A stretch of 64,000 nucleotides of DNA from positions 18,036,698 through 18,100,697 of the forward strand of contig OZ037765.1 of NCBI GenBank assembly GCA_964035545.1. Reading direction: 5' to 3'. Shown here piece after piece: positions 63,146 through 64,000 of the stretch. The notes beneath the pieces were generated by a model. It worked only from the letters and a program-made list of their open reading frames with translations. It made no database searches and was not told the origin of the DNA. How positions within the stretch are numbered: position 1 is the stretch's first letter; the number at the start of each line of letters is the position of its first letter. The position numbers were made by a program, and so were the translations under genes. Source of the stretch: Bugula neritina. Taxonomy: Eukaryota; Bryozoa; Gymnolaemata; Cheilostomatida; Bugulidae.

Positions 63146-64000
63146 TACATTGAGGAGCTTTTCATGCATTAAAGATTACACTATAATTATGTATCTAAAC
63201 AACTTTCTCTACTGCTTACTCCCAAATGCAATGCAACTTCTGCAGTTAGAAAATAATTTATTCTCAGCTAACTTAATTTTTAAACATGAGTTACCGTCAG
63301 AAGACCATCTAGATAAAAGTTAGTGAGAATAATACGCCAGCTTTTTACCTTACTTTAGTACCGGAACATAGATAGGGGTTGGTAGTGCTTTAAAAACAAG
63401 CAAACTGCGCTACCTGATAATCAAGTGTTAGTGATTGCAAATTTCAAACCAATTATATTTACATCACAAGATAATCCAACCCCATTAAATATTTAGGGAG
63501 AGCTACGGCCATTGAAGAATTACGTGTTGATAACAAACTTGACAAATCAAACTGGTTGGCCATTGTTTATCACAGGTAATATCAAAAGTTGTACGTTTCC
63601 CAGCTTAAGAATCGATTTTATAATTCGAGTGTATAGAGTGTGTACCAACATGAATGTATGGCTATAATTACAAACTAAATATAGTTTACATTTGTGGAGA
63701 TGCATGTCAGAGGCTGCAATTAAATTGATAACCCTGAAGACAGCATAATGCAGCAGTTTAATAATTTGCTAGGTATTGATTAATTAATAAGTACTTTTAT
63801 TATGTAAAGAAACACTAATTGTAAGCTATATGCAGGATTATAGAATTCAAAGGTCAGTATTTTCAGTTATGCAATTTTACTTTTTAGTTTCTACCACTCA
63901 TCACGAATCAGCAAAATTAAAGCAATACTCTTGGTACAGCTCAATGCACAAAAAAAATAAATAAATACAGACTAATGAGTTGAGCTAAAATTTCAGAAGC
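63146..64000. other. AT-rich DNA to the window end
   Basis: No gene, RNA gene or repeat structure recognised. Any exon cut by the window edge would be invisible here. Confidence 0.4.

Overview
The window is nuclear DNA from an invertebrate animal. Coding regions are interrupted by introns with canonical GT..AG borders, the background is very AT-rich, and there are decayed LINE copies, a tRNA-derived SINE and TIR elements. The neuropeptide-type GPCR, TAB1, HVCN1-like, UBE2S, ARL6IP1, monoamine-oxidase-like and Sp-family genes are all animal families. The GPCR is of the myosuppressin/FMRFamide/sex-peptide-receptor type, which suits a non-vertebrate bilaterian, perhaps a spiralian. The species cannot be named from the sequence.

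Layout. 0.7-2.0 kb (minus): single-coding-exon neuropeptide GPCR, probably with a 5' leader exon near 6.9 kb. 3.3-4.0 kb: LINE remnant. 7.5-11.9 kb: diverged tandem duplication of about 2.1 kb whose second copy has gained a CAG/CAA tract and a 51-bp inverted repeat. 15.3-23.6 kb (minus): eight-exon voltage-gated proton channel (HVCN1-like) with a long 7-bp minisatellite in intron 2. 25.9-26.8 kb: a TIR element nested inside another repeat. 27.1-28.3 kb: degenerate low-complexity DNA with a SINE. 29.2-34.0 kb (plus): seven-exon TAB1. 34.8-38.3 kb (minus): five-exon UBE2S, convergent with TAB1. 38.9-44 kb: low-complexity DNA around a decayed LINE. 44.3-47.9 kb (plus): six-exon ARL6IP1 with a TIR element in intron 2. 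48.1-53.8 kb (minus): eleven-exon flavin monoamine-oxidase-like gene, tail-to-tail with ARL6IP1. 56-58.6 kb (plus): Sp-family zinc-finger factor with untranslated leader exons. 62.1-63.1 kb: 5'-truncated, younger-looking LINE.

I built the gene models by matching family motifs to open frames and joining them at splice sites whose phases agree. The spliced reading frames are: HVCN1-like 346 aa, TAB1 581 aa, UBE2S 198 aa, ARL6IP1 214 aa, amine oxidase 478 aa, Sp-like 377 aa. The genes are unrelated in pathway (signalling receptor, ion channel, TAK1 signalling, APC/C ubiquitination, ER shaping, amine oxidation, transcription), as is normal for animal chromosomes.

The observations most worth following up are: the proton channel lacks the first S4 arginine of its family signature; TAB1 keeps PP2C metal-site acids lost in its vertebrate counterpart; the Sp-like factor has rewritten recognition helices in fingers 2 and 3; the amine oxidase has lost one aromatic-cage tyrosine and the membrane tail; and the nested TIR insertion has an internal empty-site reference that supports a TAA target duplication.
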